From contig NZ_FQVA01000005.1 of the NCBI RefSeq assembly GCF_900129095.1, positions 116,832-180,831 on the forward strand: a DNA stretch of 64,000 bases, read 5' to 3'. Position numbers and translations under genes: made by a program. Every line of letters begins with the position of its first letter. Position 1 is the first letter of the stretch. The notes beneath the pieces were generated by a model. That model did no database searches. It saw only the letters and a program-made list of their open reading frames with translations, and had not been told where the DNA came from. Positions 49,828 through 61,205 of this stretch are shown here, piece by piece. This DNA comes from Microbulbifer donghaiensis (GTDB lineage: Bacteria; Pseudomonadota; Gammaproteobacteria; Pseudomonadales; Cellvibrionaceae).

Positions 49828-50496
49828 TTAACTGAGCGTGATCGACCACAGGCGCTCCGGTGTGTCCAGATGCGGAACCTGATTGAAACCGGTCACATAA
49901 GCTTCGTTGGCGGTATAAAAACAGTGAGTGATCGCCGCATTGCGGCTCTGCATGTTGAGATTGACGAGCGTTTCGGCACCGAACCCCATCAGTTGGCTGA
50001 GCGCCATGCTGATGGCGCCGCCCGAAGTCGAGATCAGCGTGCGACCGCCGCGGCGGGCGAAGCCGAGCGCTTCGGCGACCCGTTGGCGGAACTCGCTCCA
50101 GCTCTCCTGCGAGTCGCAGGGCGGCAGGCGCTCCTCGGCCCAGGCCAGCATCGCCGCGCGCAGGCAGCGATAGACCTGCCGCACATTCCCCCAGTCATCG
50201 ACCGCCTGATCCGGGTGGGCGTCAGCAAAGCGTTGCAGCAGCGCCTTGAAGTCGAACTCGTTGAAACCGGCGTGGGTTTCGAGTCGCGGCGGCTGCGCGA
50301 GCGCCGCACAGATCGTCTCGGCGGTCTGGTGGTGGCGCACCATCTCGCCGCAGATAACGCGGTCGAAGGCGATATCTCGCTGCCGGAAGTATTCTCCCAG
50401 CCACTGGCACTGCTGAAAGCCCAGTTCGGACAGCTGGTCGTAGTTGGGGCTGCCGAACGAGGCCTGCCCGTGCCGGACAAAGTAAAGCTCCGCCAT
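49828..50496 (-). CDS. histidine phosphatase family protein, copy 2
   Basis: 222 residues; opening [15 protein letters not shown] with the catalytic RHG at 8-10. It is a paralogue of the protein at 12007 and has the same position directly before an ACAD10/11-type gene. The ATG at 50496 is chosen by homology; the frame stays open 35 codons further into the thiolase gene without resemblance. The ribosome binding site is weak. The substrate is unknown. Recurrence with kinase and ACAD suggests a phosphate-removing step or a repair role in the same pathway. Confidence 0.87.
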   Translation of the reverse strand: MAELYFVRHGQASFGSPNYDQLSELGFQQCQWLGEYFRQRDIAFDRVICGEMVRHHQTAETICAALAQPPRLETHAGFNEFDFKALLQRFADAHPDQAVDDWGNVRQVYRCLRAAMLAWAEERLPPCDSQESWSEFRQRVAEALGFARRGGRTLISTSGGAISMALSQLMGFGAETLVNLNMQSRNAAITHCFYTANEAYVTGFNQVPHLDTPERLWSITLS

Positions 50497-50536
50497 GGGA
50501 AGGCCCGCCGCCTGATGATCGCTGCGCGAGGCGCCG

Positions 50537-51721
50537 TCAGGCGACCTCGAACAGGCCGGCCGCACCCATGCCGCCGCCAATACACATACTGACCACGACA
50601 AATTTGGCGCCGCGGCGCTTGCCCTCGATCAGGGCGTGGCCGACGAGACGGGAACCCGTCATGCCGTAGGGGTGGCCGACCGAGATGCCGCCGCCGTTGA
50701 CATTGTAGATTTCCGGATCGATGCCCAAGTGGTCGCGACAGTACAGCGCCTGCACCGCAAAGGCCTCGTTCAGTTCCCACAGGCCGATATCGTTGATGCG
50801 CAGGCCGTGCTGCTTGAGCAGTTTCGGAATCGCGTAGATCGGCGCAATGCCCATCTCCTCGGGGGCGTTGCCGGCCACGGCGATGCCGCGGTAGATGCCC
50901 AGTGGCTCGAGGCCGCGCTGCTCGGCCAGCTTGCGCTCCATGACCACACAAGCGGAGGCGCCGTCGGACAGCTGGCTGGCGTTGCCGGCGGTGATCACGC
51001 CACCGTCGATCACCGGATCCAGGCTCTGCAGGCTCTCCAGCGTGGTGGACGGACGGTTGCCTTCGTCGCGGTCGAGGGTGACCTCGCGATAGGAGACCTC
51101 TTTGGTCTCGCGGTCCTGCACCGCCATGGTGGTGGTGAAGGGGACGATTTCGTCGTCGAACTTGCCGGCCTGCTGCGCCGCCGCGGTGCGCTGCTGTGAC
51201 AGCAGCGCGTATTCGTCCTGCGCTTCACGGCTGATATTGTAGACTTTGGCGACATGTTCCGCCGTCATCAGCATCGGCATATAGGCGTGCTTTTCCTGGC
51301 GGATGACATTCTCGTCGGTGGCTTCGCCCACCCACTTGAAGTAGTTCGGTTGCACCGCGGTAATGTTTTCCTGGCCACCGGCCAGCACGATATTCTGCTG
51401 GTCGACGATGATCTGCTTGGCCGCCATACCGATCGCCATCAGGCCCGACGAACACTGGCGGTCGATGGTCTGGGCGGAAACGGTGTTCGGCAGGCCAGCG
51501 GCAATGACTGCGTTGCGGGCGACGTTCATGCCCGCGGTGCCGGCACAGAGCACGGATCCCATCACCGCGTCGTCGATCTCGGCACCATCGACACCGGCGC
51601 GTTCAACGGCGTGCTTGATGCAGTGGCCGAGCATGGTCGGGGACTTGGTGTTGTTGAGCGATCCGCGAAACGCTTTGCCCATACCGGTACGCGCGGTGGA
51701 TACGATGACGGCTTCTTTCAT
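50537..51721 (-). CDS. acetyl-CoA acyltransferase (thiolase)
   Basis: 394-residue thiolase. The nucleophile Cys is in RQCSSGLMAIG (about residue 89), the His in NVNGGGISVGHPYGMTG, and the second Cys in VSMCIGGGMGAAGLFE near the C-terminus. I chose the ATG at 51721 (MKEAVIVSTARTGMGK), the family opening. First gene of the minus-strand block thiolase-phosphatase-ACAD-kinase. It cleaves 3-ketoacyl-CoA at the end of beta-oxidation. Degradative direction is inferred from context. Confidence 0.95.
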   Translation of the reverse strand: MKEAVIVSTARTGMGKAFRGSLNNTKSPTMLGHCIKHAVERAGVDGAEIDDAVMGSVLCAGTAGMNVARNAVIAAGLPNTVSAQTIDRQCSSGLMAIGMAAKQIIVDQQNIVLAGGQENITAVQPNYFKWVGEATDENVIRQEKHAYMPMLMTAEHVAKVYNISREAQDEYALLSQQRTAAAQQAGKFDDEIVPFTTTMAVQDRETKEVSYREVTLDRDEGNRPSTTLESLQSLDPVIDGGVITAGNASQLSDGASACVVMERKLAEQRGLEPLGIYRGIAVAGNAPEEMGIAPIYAIPKLLKQHGLRINDIGLWELNEAFAVQALYCRDHLGIDPEIYNVNGGGISVGHPYGMTGSRLVGHALIEGKRRGAKFVVVSMCIGGGMGAAGLFEVA

Positions 51722-51977
51722 GGTCTGGCTCCATAGTGTCAATTCTTGATGCGGCACCGGACCGGGGTCAGGGCACCAGTAGCGGTCTTCCGGTCAGACT
51801 GCCGAGCACTCACATTGAGCCGAGAATAAGGCCTGCCCTGGTATTTCTGTAATTTATTAGGGTGATGCATCATTATTTTCAGTGATTATCAAATGTCCTG
51901 GCTGGGGCGGTCGGCCGCTTTGCCTGTTCTTCAGCGGAGGCGCTATCCTTGCGCCTCGTATAAATGGAGGCAGGGAA

Positions 51978-52493
51978 ATGGCTGGTGAACTGGATATCTC
52001 CGCGCGGGCACAGTCGCTCGGCGAGGAGCTGCACAAGCGCAAGTGGCTCTGTACCACTGCGGAGTCCTGTACCGGTGGCGGTATTGCGGCAGCGATCACG
52101 GCGGTGGCCGGCGCCTCCGACTGGTTCGAAGGCGCGGTGGTCAGCTACGCGAACCGCATCAAGCGCGACCTGCTGTCGGTATCGGCAGAGGATCTGGAAA
52201 CCTTCGGTGCCGTGAGCGAACAGGTGGTCCGACAGATGGCCAGCGGCGTGCTGGCGCTGATGGATGCCAATGTGGCCGTAGCGGTCAGCGGTATCGCCGG
52301 GCCCGATGGGGGCAGTGAAGAGAAACCGGTGGGTACTGTCTGGATCGCCTGGGCCCACTCCGAAGGGCAGGAACCGGTGGATATCGACGCCCGGTGTTTC
52401 CATTTTTCCGGCGATCGCGCCCGGGTGCAGGCGCAGACGGTGGCCGAGGCGTTGCGGGGCATGCTGACGCTGGTGCAGGCTCACCCGCTGTAG
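51978..52493 (+). CDS. pncC: nicotinamide-nucleotide amidohydrolase (CinA C-terminal type)
   Basis: 171 residues, the stand-alone CinA C-terminal domain (PncC) that deamidates NMN to nicotinate mononucleotide in NAD recycling. Motifs are TAESCTGGGIAAAIT near residue 33 and SGIAGPDGGSEEKPVGTVWIAW near 105, read in parts. The ATG at 51978 has GGAGG at 51966-51970. It lies just upstream of recA, a common gammaproteobacterial order; the LexA box falls between them. Confidence 0.93.
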   Translation: MAGELDISARAQSLGEELHKRKWLCTTAESCTGGGIAAAITAVAGASDWFEGAVVSYANRIKRDLLSVSAEDLETFGAVSEQVVRQMASGVLALMDANVAVAVSGIAGPDGGSEEKPVGTVWIAWAHSEGQEPVDIDARCFHFSGDRARVQAQTVAEALRGMLTLVQAHPL

Positions 52494-52500
52494 CCGATTA

Positions 52501-52516
52501 CTGGTTGCTTATACAG
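52501..52516 (+). promoter_or_regulatory. LexA (SOS) box of recA
   Basis: CTGGTTGCTTATACAG fits CTG-N10-CAG and is flanked to give TACTG...CAGTA. It lies 57-72 bases before the recA ATG, the expected place for SOS repression. Confidence 0.9.
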
Positions 52517-52572
52517 TAATCCTTCGTTAAGCTTGCCCGCAACTAACAACGTTCAAACACACGGGAAGGGTC

Positions 52573-53607
52573 ATGGATTCCAACAAAGACAAGGCACTGC
52601 AGGCGGCGCTGTCACAGATCGAGCGCCAGTTCGGTAAAGGTACCGTTATGCGCATGGGGGACAAGGAGCGCGAGCGTATTCCCGCGATCTCCACCGGTTC
52701 CCTGGGCCTCGATGTCGCGTTGGGCATCGGCGGCCTGCCGCGCGGCCGTATCGTCGAGATCTACGGCCCGGAATCCTCTGGTAAAACCACCCTGACCCTG
52801 CAGGTGATCGCCGAAGCCCAGCGCAAGGGCGGCACCTGTGCCTTCGTCGACGCCGAGCACGCGCTGGATCCGATCTATGCGGAAAAGCTGGGCGTGAATG
52901 TGGACGAGCTGATCGTGTCCCAGCCGGATACCGGCGAACAGGCACTGGAAGTGGCCGACATGCTGGTGCGCTCCGGTGCGGTTGACGTACTGGTGGTCGA
53001 CTCGGTGGCGGCATTGACGCCGCGTGCCGAGATCGAGGGCGAGATGGGGGATTCCCACGTGGGCCTGCAGGCGCGCCTGATGTCCCAGGCGCTGCGCAAG
53101 CTGACCGGTAACATCAAGAACACCAACACCCTGTGTGTATTCATCAACCAGATCCGCATGAAGATCGGTGTGATGTTCGGCTCCCCGGAGACCACCACCG
53201 GTGGTAACGCGCTCAAGTTCTACTCCTCAGTGCGCCTGGATATTCGCCGTATCGGTTCGGTGAAAGAGGGCGACGAAGTAGTGGGCAACGAGACCCGCGT
53301 GAAAGTGGTCAAGAACAAGGTGGCGCCGCCGTTCAAGCAGACCGAGTTCCAGATCATGTACGGCCAGGGCATTAACCTGCTCGGTGAGATTATCGACTAC
53401 GGCGTCAAGCTGGGCCTGATCGACAAGGCCGGTGCCTGGTACAGCTACAAGGGTGACAAGATCGGCCAGGGCAAGGCCAATGCGGTCAAGTTCCTGACCG
53501 AGAACCGGGAAATCCGCGACGAGATCGAGGGCCAGCTGCGCGCGCAACTGCTGGGCGATCTGGTACCGGCCAAGCCGGCAGAGGCCCTGGAAGTCCCCGA
53601 AGAGTAA
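52573..53607 (+). CDS. recA: recombinase RecA
   Basis: 344-residue RecA. Walker [10 protein letters not shown] (about 67-75), the MAW/loop regions [11 protein letters not shown] and [17 protein letters not shown], and Lys-rich core are complete. It binds ssDNA, drives strand exchange and triggers LexA self-cleavage. The ATG at 52573 follows GGAAGGG. SOS box upstream; recX begins 15 bases downstream, so they are co-transcribed. Confidence 0.99.
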   Translation: MDSNKDKALQAALSQIERQFGKGTVMRMGDKERERIPAISTGSLGLDVALGIGGLPRGRIVEIYGPESSGKTTLTLQVIAEAQRKGGTCAFVDAEHALDPIYAEKLGVNVDELIVSQPDTGEQALEVADMLVRSGAVDVLVVDSVAALTPRAEIEGEMGDSHVGLQARLMSQALRKLTGNIKNTNTLCVFINQIRMKIGVMFGSPETTTGGNALKFYSSVRLDIRRIGSVKEGDEVVGNETRVKVVKNKVAPPFKQTEFQIMYGQGINLLGEIIDYGVKLGLIDKAGAWYSYKGDKIGQGKANAVKFLTENREIRDEIEGQLRAQLLGDLVPAKPAEALEVPEE

Positions 53608-53622
53608 ACGCCGGAAGGTTAA

Positions 53623-54123
53623 GTGTCTTCTTCCGACAAGACCACCAATGCTCAGGCGCTGTTCGGCGCGGCGCTTGAGCTGCTTACCCGCCGCGAGCAC
53701 TCGCGCTTCGAACTGAAGCAGAAGCTCGCGGACAAATTCCCCGGCGCCGACTTCGACGCGCTGTTTGAGCGCCTGCACGAACTCAACTACCAGTCCGACC
53801 GGCGCTTTGCCGAAGTCTTCGCCCGCTCGCGGGTGCAGCGCGGCCAGGGGCCGCTGCGTATTCGCCGCGAGTTGCAGCAGCGAGGTATCGGCAGCGAATT
53901 GATCGGTGGCGCGCTGGAGCAGGCGGACGCCGACTGGTTTGCGCTCGCCGCCGAGCAGTTGCAGCGCAAGTACCGCACGCCGATCAGCGCCGCCCTGCCA
54001 CGTGAGCGGCAGCTCAAGGAACGCGCGCGGCGCAGCCGCTATCTCGCCTATCGCGGTTTTCCCGCCGATGCCATCAATTGGGCGCTGGACGCAGAGGAAT
54101 CCGACTTATACTCTGACTTCTAG
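53623..54123 (+). CDS. recX: regulatory protein RecX
   Basis: 166-residue three-helix-repeat protein that limits RecA filaments. Family segments LLTRREHSRFELKQKL (about 15-30) and RRELQQRGI near residue 85 are seen. The start is GTG at 53623, with GGAAGG about 6 bases upstream. Directly follows recA. Confidence 0.94.
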   Translation: MSSSDKTTNAQALFGAALELLTRREHSRFELKQKLADKFPGADFDALFERLHELNYQSDRRFAEVFARSRVQRGQGPLRIRRELQQRGIGSELIGGALEQADADWFALAAEQLQRKYRTPISAALPRERQLKERARRSRYLAYRGFPADAINWALDAEESDLYSDF

Positions 54124-54229
54124 GAGTGGCTGCTGCCGGCGATCGGAACTATGCGCTAATGCGGATCCGACGCGGCAATAGACCGCTCCCGCAGATGATG
54201 AGAGAAAAAATAATAAGTGCGAGAGTCCT

Positions 54230-55720
54230 ATGATCCTGTCCATCGACCAGGGCACCACTGGCACCACGGCTTTCGTCTTCGCTAGCAACGGCGACCTGAT
54301 CGGCCGCAGCTATTCCGAGCTTCCCAACTACTATCCCCGTCCCGGCTGGGTCGAGCAGCGGGCCGACGAGATCTGGCAGGTCACCCTGCGGGTCTGCGCG
54401 GCGGCGCTGGAGCGCGCCGGTATCGGCGCGACTGACCTGACCGCGATCGGCATCACTAACCAGCGCGAGACTACCATCCTGTGGGATCGGCAGACCGGCG
54501 CGCCGGTGTGTCCGGCGATTGTCTGGCAATGTCGCCGCTCCGCGGATATCTGTGAGGAGTTGGCGCGGGCCGGAAAGGGTGACTGGCTGCGCGAGCGCAC
54601 CGGCCTGGTTCTCGATGCCTATTTTTCTGCCAGCAAGCTGCAGTGGCTGTTTCGCGATAGCCCCGAACTGCTGGCGCGCGCCCGTGCCGGTGATCTCTGT
54701 TTTGGCACAGTAGACAGCTGGCTGATCTGGAAGATGAGCGGCGGCCGCGCCCATCTCACCGACCATACCAATGCCAGCCGCACTCTCCTCTATAACCTGG
54801 AGCAAAAGCGCTGGGATCCGGAATTACTCGAGGTATTCGGCTGTCCCCAGTTGCAGGAGTCAGGCCTGTTGCCGGAGGTGATGCCGTCCGCGGGCCATTT
54901 CGCCGATACCGATCCGGAATCCTTCCTCGGCGCGACAGTACCCATTTGTGGCGTGGCCGGCGATCAGCAGGCGGCGCTTTTCGGCCAGGGCTGCACCCGA
55001 CCCGGCGATATCAAGAATACCTACGGCACCGGCTGTTTTATGCTGGCCTTCGCCGGAGCCGAGCGGCCACCGCTGCCTCAGGGGTTGCTGGCGACCATTG
55101 CCTGCGACGTGGCCGGCGGCCCTGCCTACGCCATCGAGGGGGCGGTATTTACCGGCGGCTCCGCGGTGCAGTGGCTGCGGGACGAAATGGGACTGATCCA
55201 GCAGGCCGCAGAAACGGAAGTGATTGCGCAGAGCGTGCCGAATACCCGTGGTGTCTATCTGGTGCCAGCGTTCAGTGGCCTCGGCGCGCCGCACTGGGAT
55301 CCGTCGGCGCGCGGGACCGTTTGCGGTCTGAGTCGCGGCGCCGGCCGTGCGGAGCTGGTGCGCGCCACGCTGGAGTCCATCGCTTACCAGAGCGATGAAC
55401 TGGCGCAGCTGATGGCTGAGGCCTTGGGAGTGCCGATCAGTCATATGCGCGTCGATGGCGGCGCCAGCGCCAACAATTTCCTGATGCAGTTCCAGGCGGA
55501 TATATCCGCTCTGCGCGTGGAGCGCCCCCGGCAGATCGAATCCACGGCGGTCGGCGCGGCGCTGCTGGCCGGAATCGGTGCGGGTGTCTGGACCCCGGGG
55601 GAGTTACCGGAGTGCCTGCTGGAGATAGAACGGGATTTCTTGCCCAAAATGGCAGGGGCGCAACGGGAAGAGCTGCTCAGTGGCTGGCGCCGAGCCGTGG
55701 CCGCCTGCCGGGCGTTTTGA
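54230..55720 (+). CDS. glpK: glycerol kinase
   Basis: 496-residue FGGY-family kinase that phosphorylates glycerol to glycerol 3-phosphate. It has the N-terminal phosphate loop DQGTTGTTAFVF, substrate-site segments (QCRRSADICEE, TDHTNASRTLLYN) and the C-terminal signature RVDGGASANNFLMQFQAD. Normal length (about 500). No glpF or glpD neighbour; the next genes are class I aldolase and a lipase-like hydrolase, which could supply or use the triose/glycerol pool. A 15-base tandem repeat follows directly. Confidence 0.96.
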   Translation: MILSIDQGTTGTTAFVFASNGDLIGRSYSELPNYYPRPGWVEQRADEIWQVTLRVCAAALERAGIGATDLTAIGITNQRETTILWDRQTGAPVCPAIVWQCRRSADICEELARAGKGDWLRERTGLVLDAYFSASKLQWLFRDSPELLARARAGDLCFGTVDSWLIWKMSGGRAHLTDHTNASRTLLYNLEQKRWDPELLEVFGCPQLQESGLLPEVMPSAGHFADTDPESFLGATVPICGVAGDQQAALFGQGCTRPGDIKNTYGTGCFMLAFAGAERPPLPQGLLATIACDVAGGPAYAIEGAVFTGGSAVQWLRDEMGLIQQAAETEVIAQSVPNTRGVYLVPAFSGLGAPHWDPSARGTVCGLSRGAGRAELVRATLESIAYQSDELAQLMAEALGVPISHMRVDGGASANNFLMQFQADISALRVERPRQIESTAVGAALLAGIGAGVWTPGELPECLLEIERDFLPKMAGAQREELLSGWRRAVAACRAF

Positions 55721-55722
55721 CG

Positions 55723-55790
55723 GGACGGCCATCCGTGGGGCGGCCATCCGCGGGACGGCCATCCGCGGGGCGGCCATCCGCAGGGCGACC
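55723..55790 (+). repeat. 15-base minisatellite between glpK and aldolase
   Basis: Four units (55723-55737, 55738-55752, 55753-55767, 55768-55782) of consensus ggrcggccatccgcg and a partial fifth, with one or two changes per unit. It begins 2 bases after the glpK stop and ends 29 bases before the aldolase ATG. Confidence 0.95.
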
Positions 55791-55819
55791 TAACCTCTAA
55801 GCAAAAGGAGATGCATCAC

Positions 55820-56836
55820 ATGTCGGTAAGCGAAGAACTGCAACAAACCATCGCCGAAATGGTAGACGGCCGCCGCGGCATACTGGCCGCCGACGAGAGC
55901 AATGGCACCATTGCCAAGCGTTTCGATTCCATCGGCGTCGAGTCGACCGAGGAAAATCGACGGTTCTACCGCGCCGCGCTGCTGTCCACCGAGGGCTTGG
56001 GCGAGTATGTCAGCGGCGTCATCCTGTTCGAGGAGACACTCGGGCAGGCCGATGGCGCCGGCACGCCGCTGCCCCAGCTGGCGGCGGCGCACAAGATAGT
56101 CCCCGGTATCAAGGTGGACAAGGGCAAGGGGCCGCTGCCCGGTGCCAGCGGCGACATGATCACCTACGGCTTGGACGGACTCGCCGAGCGCCTTGAAGGC
56201 TACAAGGCGCAAGGGGCGCGTTTCGCCAAGTGGCGCGAGGTCTATCCGATCAGTTCCCATAACCCGACGCGACTCGGCCTGACGGCGAACGCGGAAATGC
56301 TGGCGCGTTACGCGGCGGTCTGCCAGTCCGTGGGGGTGGTGCCCATCGTGGAGCCTGAAGTGCTGATAGACGGAGATCACAGCATCGAACGCAGTGCCGA
56401 GGTTAACGAACAGGTATGGCACGAGGTCTTTCATGCGTTGCATCGACACGGCGTGGTGCTGGAGCAGATGCTGCTGAAGCCGAGTATGGTGACGCCGGGT
56501 AAGGACTGCGACAAGGCCCCGCCAGAGCAGGTGGCGGAGTACACCCTGCGCAGTCTGCGCCGCGCGGTGCCCGCGGCGGTGCCCAGTATCAACTTCCTGT
56601 CCGGCGGACAGGGGCCCGAAGAGGCCACCGCCAACCTGAATGCGCTCAACCAGCTGTGGCAGGCGCCGTGGCAGTTGAGTTTCTCTTATGGGCGAGCGCT
56701 GCAGGAGCCGGCGCTGAAGGCCTGGCAAGGCAAGGCCGAGAACGGCCCGGCCCTGCAGCAGGCGCTCAACAAACGGGCGCGGCTGAATCACCTGGCCATG
56801 CTGGGCGAGTATCAAGAGAGCCTGGAGCGCGAATGA
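55820..56836 (+). CDS. class I fructose-bisphosphate aldolase
   Basis: 338 residues. The Schiff-base Lys lies in VLEQMLLKPSMV (about residue 220), with acidic residues in PIVEPEVLIDGDH (about 177-189) and the N-terminal GILAADESNGTIAKRF. These are classical animal/plant-type class I features, less common than class II in gammaproteobacteria. I chose the ATG at 55820, 9 bases after AAGGAG (55805-55810); the ATG at 55811 abuts that site. It cleaves fructose 1,6-bisphosphate reversibly in the cytosol. Confidence 0.95.
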   Translation: MSVSEELQQTIAEMVDGRRGILAADESNGTIAKRFDSIGVESTEENRRFYRAALLSTEGLGEYVSGVILFEETLGQADGAGTPLPQLAAAHKIVPGIKVDKGKGPLPGASGDMITYGLDGLAERLEGYKAQGARFAKWREVYPISSHNPTRLGLTANAEMLARYAAVCQSVGVVPIVEPEVLIDGDHSIERSAEVNEQVWHEVFHALHRHGVVLEQMLLKPSMVTPGKDCDKAPPEQVAEYTLRSLRRAVPAAVPSINFLSGGQGPEEATANLNALNQLWQAPWQLSFSYGRALQEPALKAWQGKAENGPALQQALNKRARLNHLAMLGEYQESLERE

Positions 56837-56883
56837 CCTGAGTTCTGCTGGTCAAAACAACAATAAATCGATGGGAGAAAGCC

Positions 56884-57723
56884 ATGGAATTTGTTGCACG
56901 CGGGAACCGCCTGCACTACCGCCGCTGGTGGGTGGAGAAGGCGCTGGGAATCGTGGTGATTTCCCACGGCCTCGGTGAGCACAGCGGGCGCTATCGGCAG
57001 CTGGCGCGGGACCTGAACCGATCGGGCTTCAGTGTCTACGCGTTGGATCACTATGGTCACGGGCAGTCGGACGGCAAGCGCGGCGACATCGATGATTTTG
57101 CGCACTACAGTGCGGATCTGCACGCGTTCATCCGGTTGGTGAAAAAGGATAATCCCGGCTGTGGCCTGCACCTGCTCGGGCACAGTATGGGCGGCGTGAT
57201 CGCCTGCGGCTGCGCTGTTCGCTATGGCGGTATTGACAGCCTGGTACTGTCCGCCCCGGGTTTCCGCGGCGCCAAGGAGCCCGGTGGCCTGGAGCTGTGG
57301 CTGCTGCAGCGGCTGGTGAAGCTGTTCCCGCGCCTGACCCTGCCGAACCGGCTGGATATCCGCGGCATATGTCGCGATGAGTCCGTGGTTGCGGCCTATC
57401 GGGCCGACGAACTGGTGCACGATCGCGTGTCGCTGCAGTGGTTCAGCACTTTCCTGCGCGAGCGGGAATTCCTCTACCCGCGCCTCGGGCAGATCAGCGA
57501 ACCCTGCCTGATGTTGTTGCCCGAGGGGGACCGCCTGGTGGATGTGGCGACCAGTCGCATCTGGTTCGACCGCCTCGGAAGTCACGCCAAGCAATTGCAG
57601 GTCTTCCCCGGCGCCTATCATGAGGTATTCAACGAAGTCGAGGAGGGCGCGCGCGCCCGCGAACTGCTGTTGCGGCACCTCCAATCCCTGTTGCCGCTAC
57701 CGGTGGCCGCCGCGCTCACCTGA
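56884..57723 (+). CDS. alpha/beta hydrolase, monoacylglycerol lipase-like
   Basis: 279-residue serine hydrolase. Oxyanion region VISHGLGEHSGRY (about 22-34), nucleophile elbow LGHSMGG (about 99-105, Ser102), acidic residue in MLLPEGDRLVD and His in FPGAYHEVFNE complete the triad. The pattern is that of lysophospholipase/monoglyceride lipase-type enzymes. ATG 56884 with GGGAGAAAG upstream. No signal peptide, so probably cytosolic. Together with glpK it may recover glycerol from lipids (inference). Confidence 0.9.
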   Translation: MEFVARGNRLHYRRWWVEKALGIVVISHGLGEHSGRYRQLARDLNRSGFSVYALDHYGHGQSDGKRGDIDDFAHYSADLHAFIRLVKKDNPGCGLHLLGHSMGGVIACGCAVRYGGIDSLVLSAPGFRGAKEPGGLELWLLQRLVKLFPRLTLPNRLDIRGICRDESVVAAYRADELVHDRVSLQWFSTFLREREFLYPRLGQISEPCLMLLPEGDRLVDVATSRIWFDRLGSHAKQLQVFPGAYHEVFNEVEEGARARELLLRHLQSLLPLPVAAALT

Positions 57724-57847
57724 GCCCGGTGACCCGGAGCCGCAGAAGCTGCTGCGGATACGGTGAAAAACCCCATCAACCGTTGTACTATACGCGGTCA
57801 TTTTTGAGCCGCGGGCACAGGGCTGCGGGTGATTTGTGGGGTGGAAC

Positions 57848-58033
57848 ATGGATAAGAAGTTACTGAGCCTGTTGGTGTGTCCGGTGAGCAAGGCGCCGCT
57901 CGAGTACCGGGAGGACAAGCAGGAGCTGGTGTGCAAGGCCAGTGGCCTGGCCTATCCGGTGCGCGACGGCATTCCCGTGATGCTGGAGTCCGAGGCGCGC
58001 CAGCTGACGGCTGAGGAAAAGCTGGAAAAGTAG
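57848..58033 (+). CDS. Trm112 family protein (YcaR-like)
   Basis: 61 residues. The short zinc-ribbon-like Trm112 fold is seen: [16 protein letters not shown], then [20 protein letters not shown]. The first CP is kept but only two cysteines remain, so zinc binding is doubtful. The ATG at 57848 is chosen over an upstream in-frame start. The HIT gene begins 4 bases after its stop. The bacterial role is unclear. Confidence 0.9.
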   Translation: MDKKLLSLLVCPVSKAPLEYREDKQELVCKASGLAYPVRDGIPVMLESEARQLTAEEKLEK

Positions 58034-58037
58034 ACCG

Positions 58038-58385
58038 ATGTCCGAACCCAGCGTCTTCAGCCAGATCATTTCCGGCGATATCCCCGTCGAGCGCGTGTTT
58101 GAGGACGAGCATTGCATCGTCATCAGGGACCGCTCCCCGCAGGCCCCGACCCATCTGCTGATAATCCCGCGCAAGCCGCTGACCAATCTCGCCGATGCGG
58201 AAGTCGAGGATAAACCGCTGCTGGGGCACTTGATGTGGGTGGCGGCTGAGCTGGGTAGGAAGCTGGGTCTCGAAGGCTATCGCCTGGTGGTCAACAACGG
58301 CCGCAGCGCGGGGCAGACGGTCTTCCACCTGCATATTCACCTGCTGGCGCAGAAGCGAATGCCGGAACAGGGCCTGGCCGAATAA
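58038..58385 (+). CDS. HIT family nucleotide hydrolase/transferase (HinT-like)
   Basis: 115 residues ending in the histidine triad region QTVFHLHIHLLAQ (HxHxH, about 97-103). The opening FSQIISGDIPVERVFEDEHC is typical of HinT, which hydrolyses AMP-N-linked adducts such as aminoacyl-adenylates. That fits its place just before alaS. Overlaps no gene; 4-base gap from Trm112. Confidence 0.95.
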   Translation: MSEPSVFSQIISGDIPVERVFEDEHCIVIRDRSPQAPTHLLIIPRKPLTNLADAEVEDKPLLGHLMWVAAELGRKLGLEGYRLVVNNGRSAGQTVFHLHIHLLAQKRMPEQGLAE

Positions 58386-58457
58386 CCGAATTGTCGAAGT
58401 ATCGCCCTGGCGGTGCCGACCGAACCAATCTCAATTAACGAAGTGGAATTACGCCGG

Positions 58458-61070
<2,613 letters not shown>

Positions 61071-61205
61071 TTAATTTCGGCCAATTTGACGCCATCCGAC
61101 AAGTGTCAAGTTGATTTCGCTGAAGTTTGGTGATTTAGTGCGCGGCTTGCGCGAATTGGTACTGCGAGCGCAACACCCGGCAGTAGTAAGGAAACACTAA
61201 GACCT

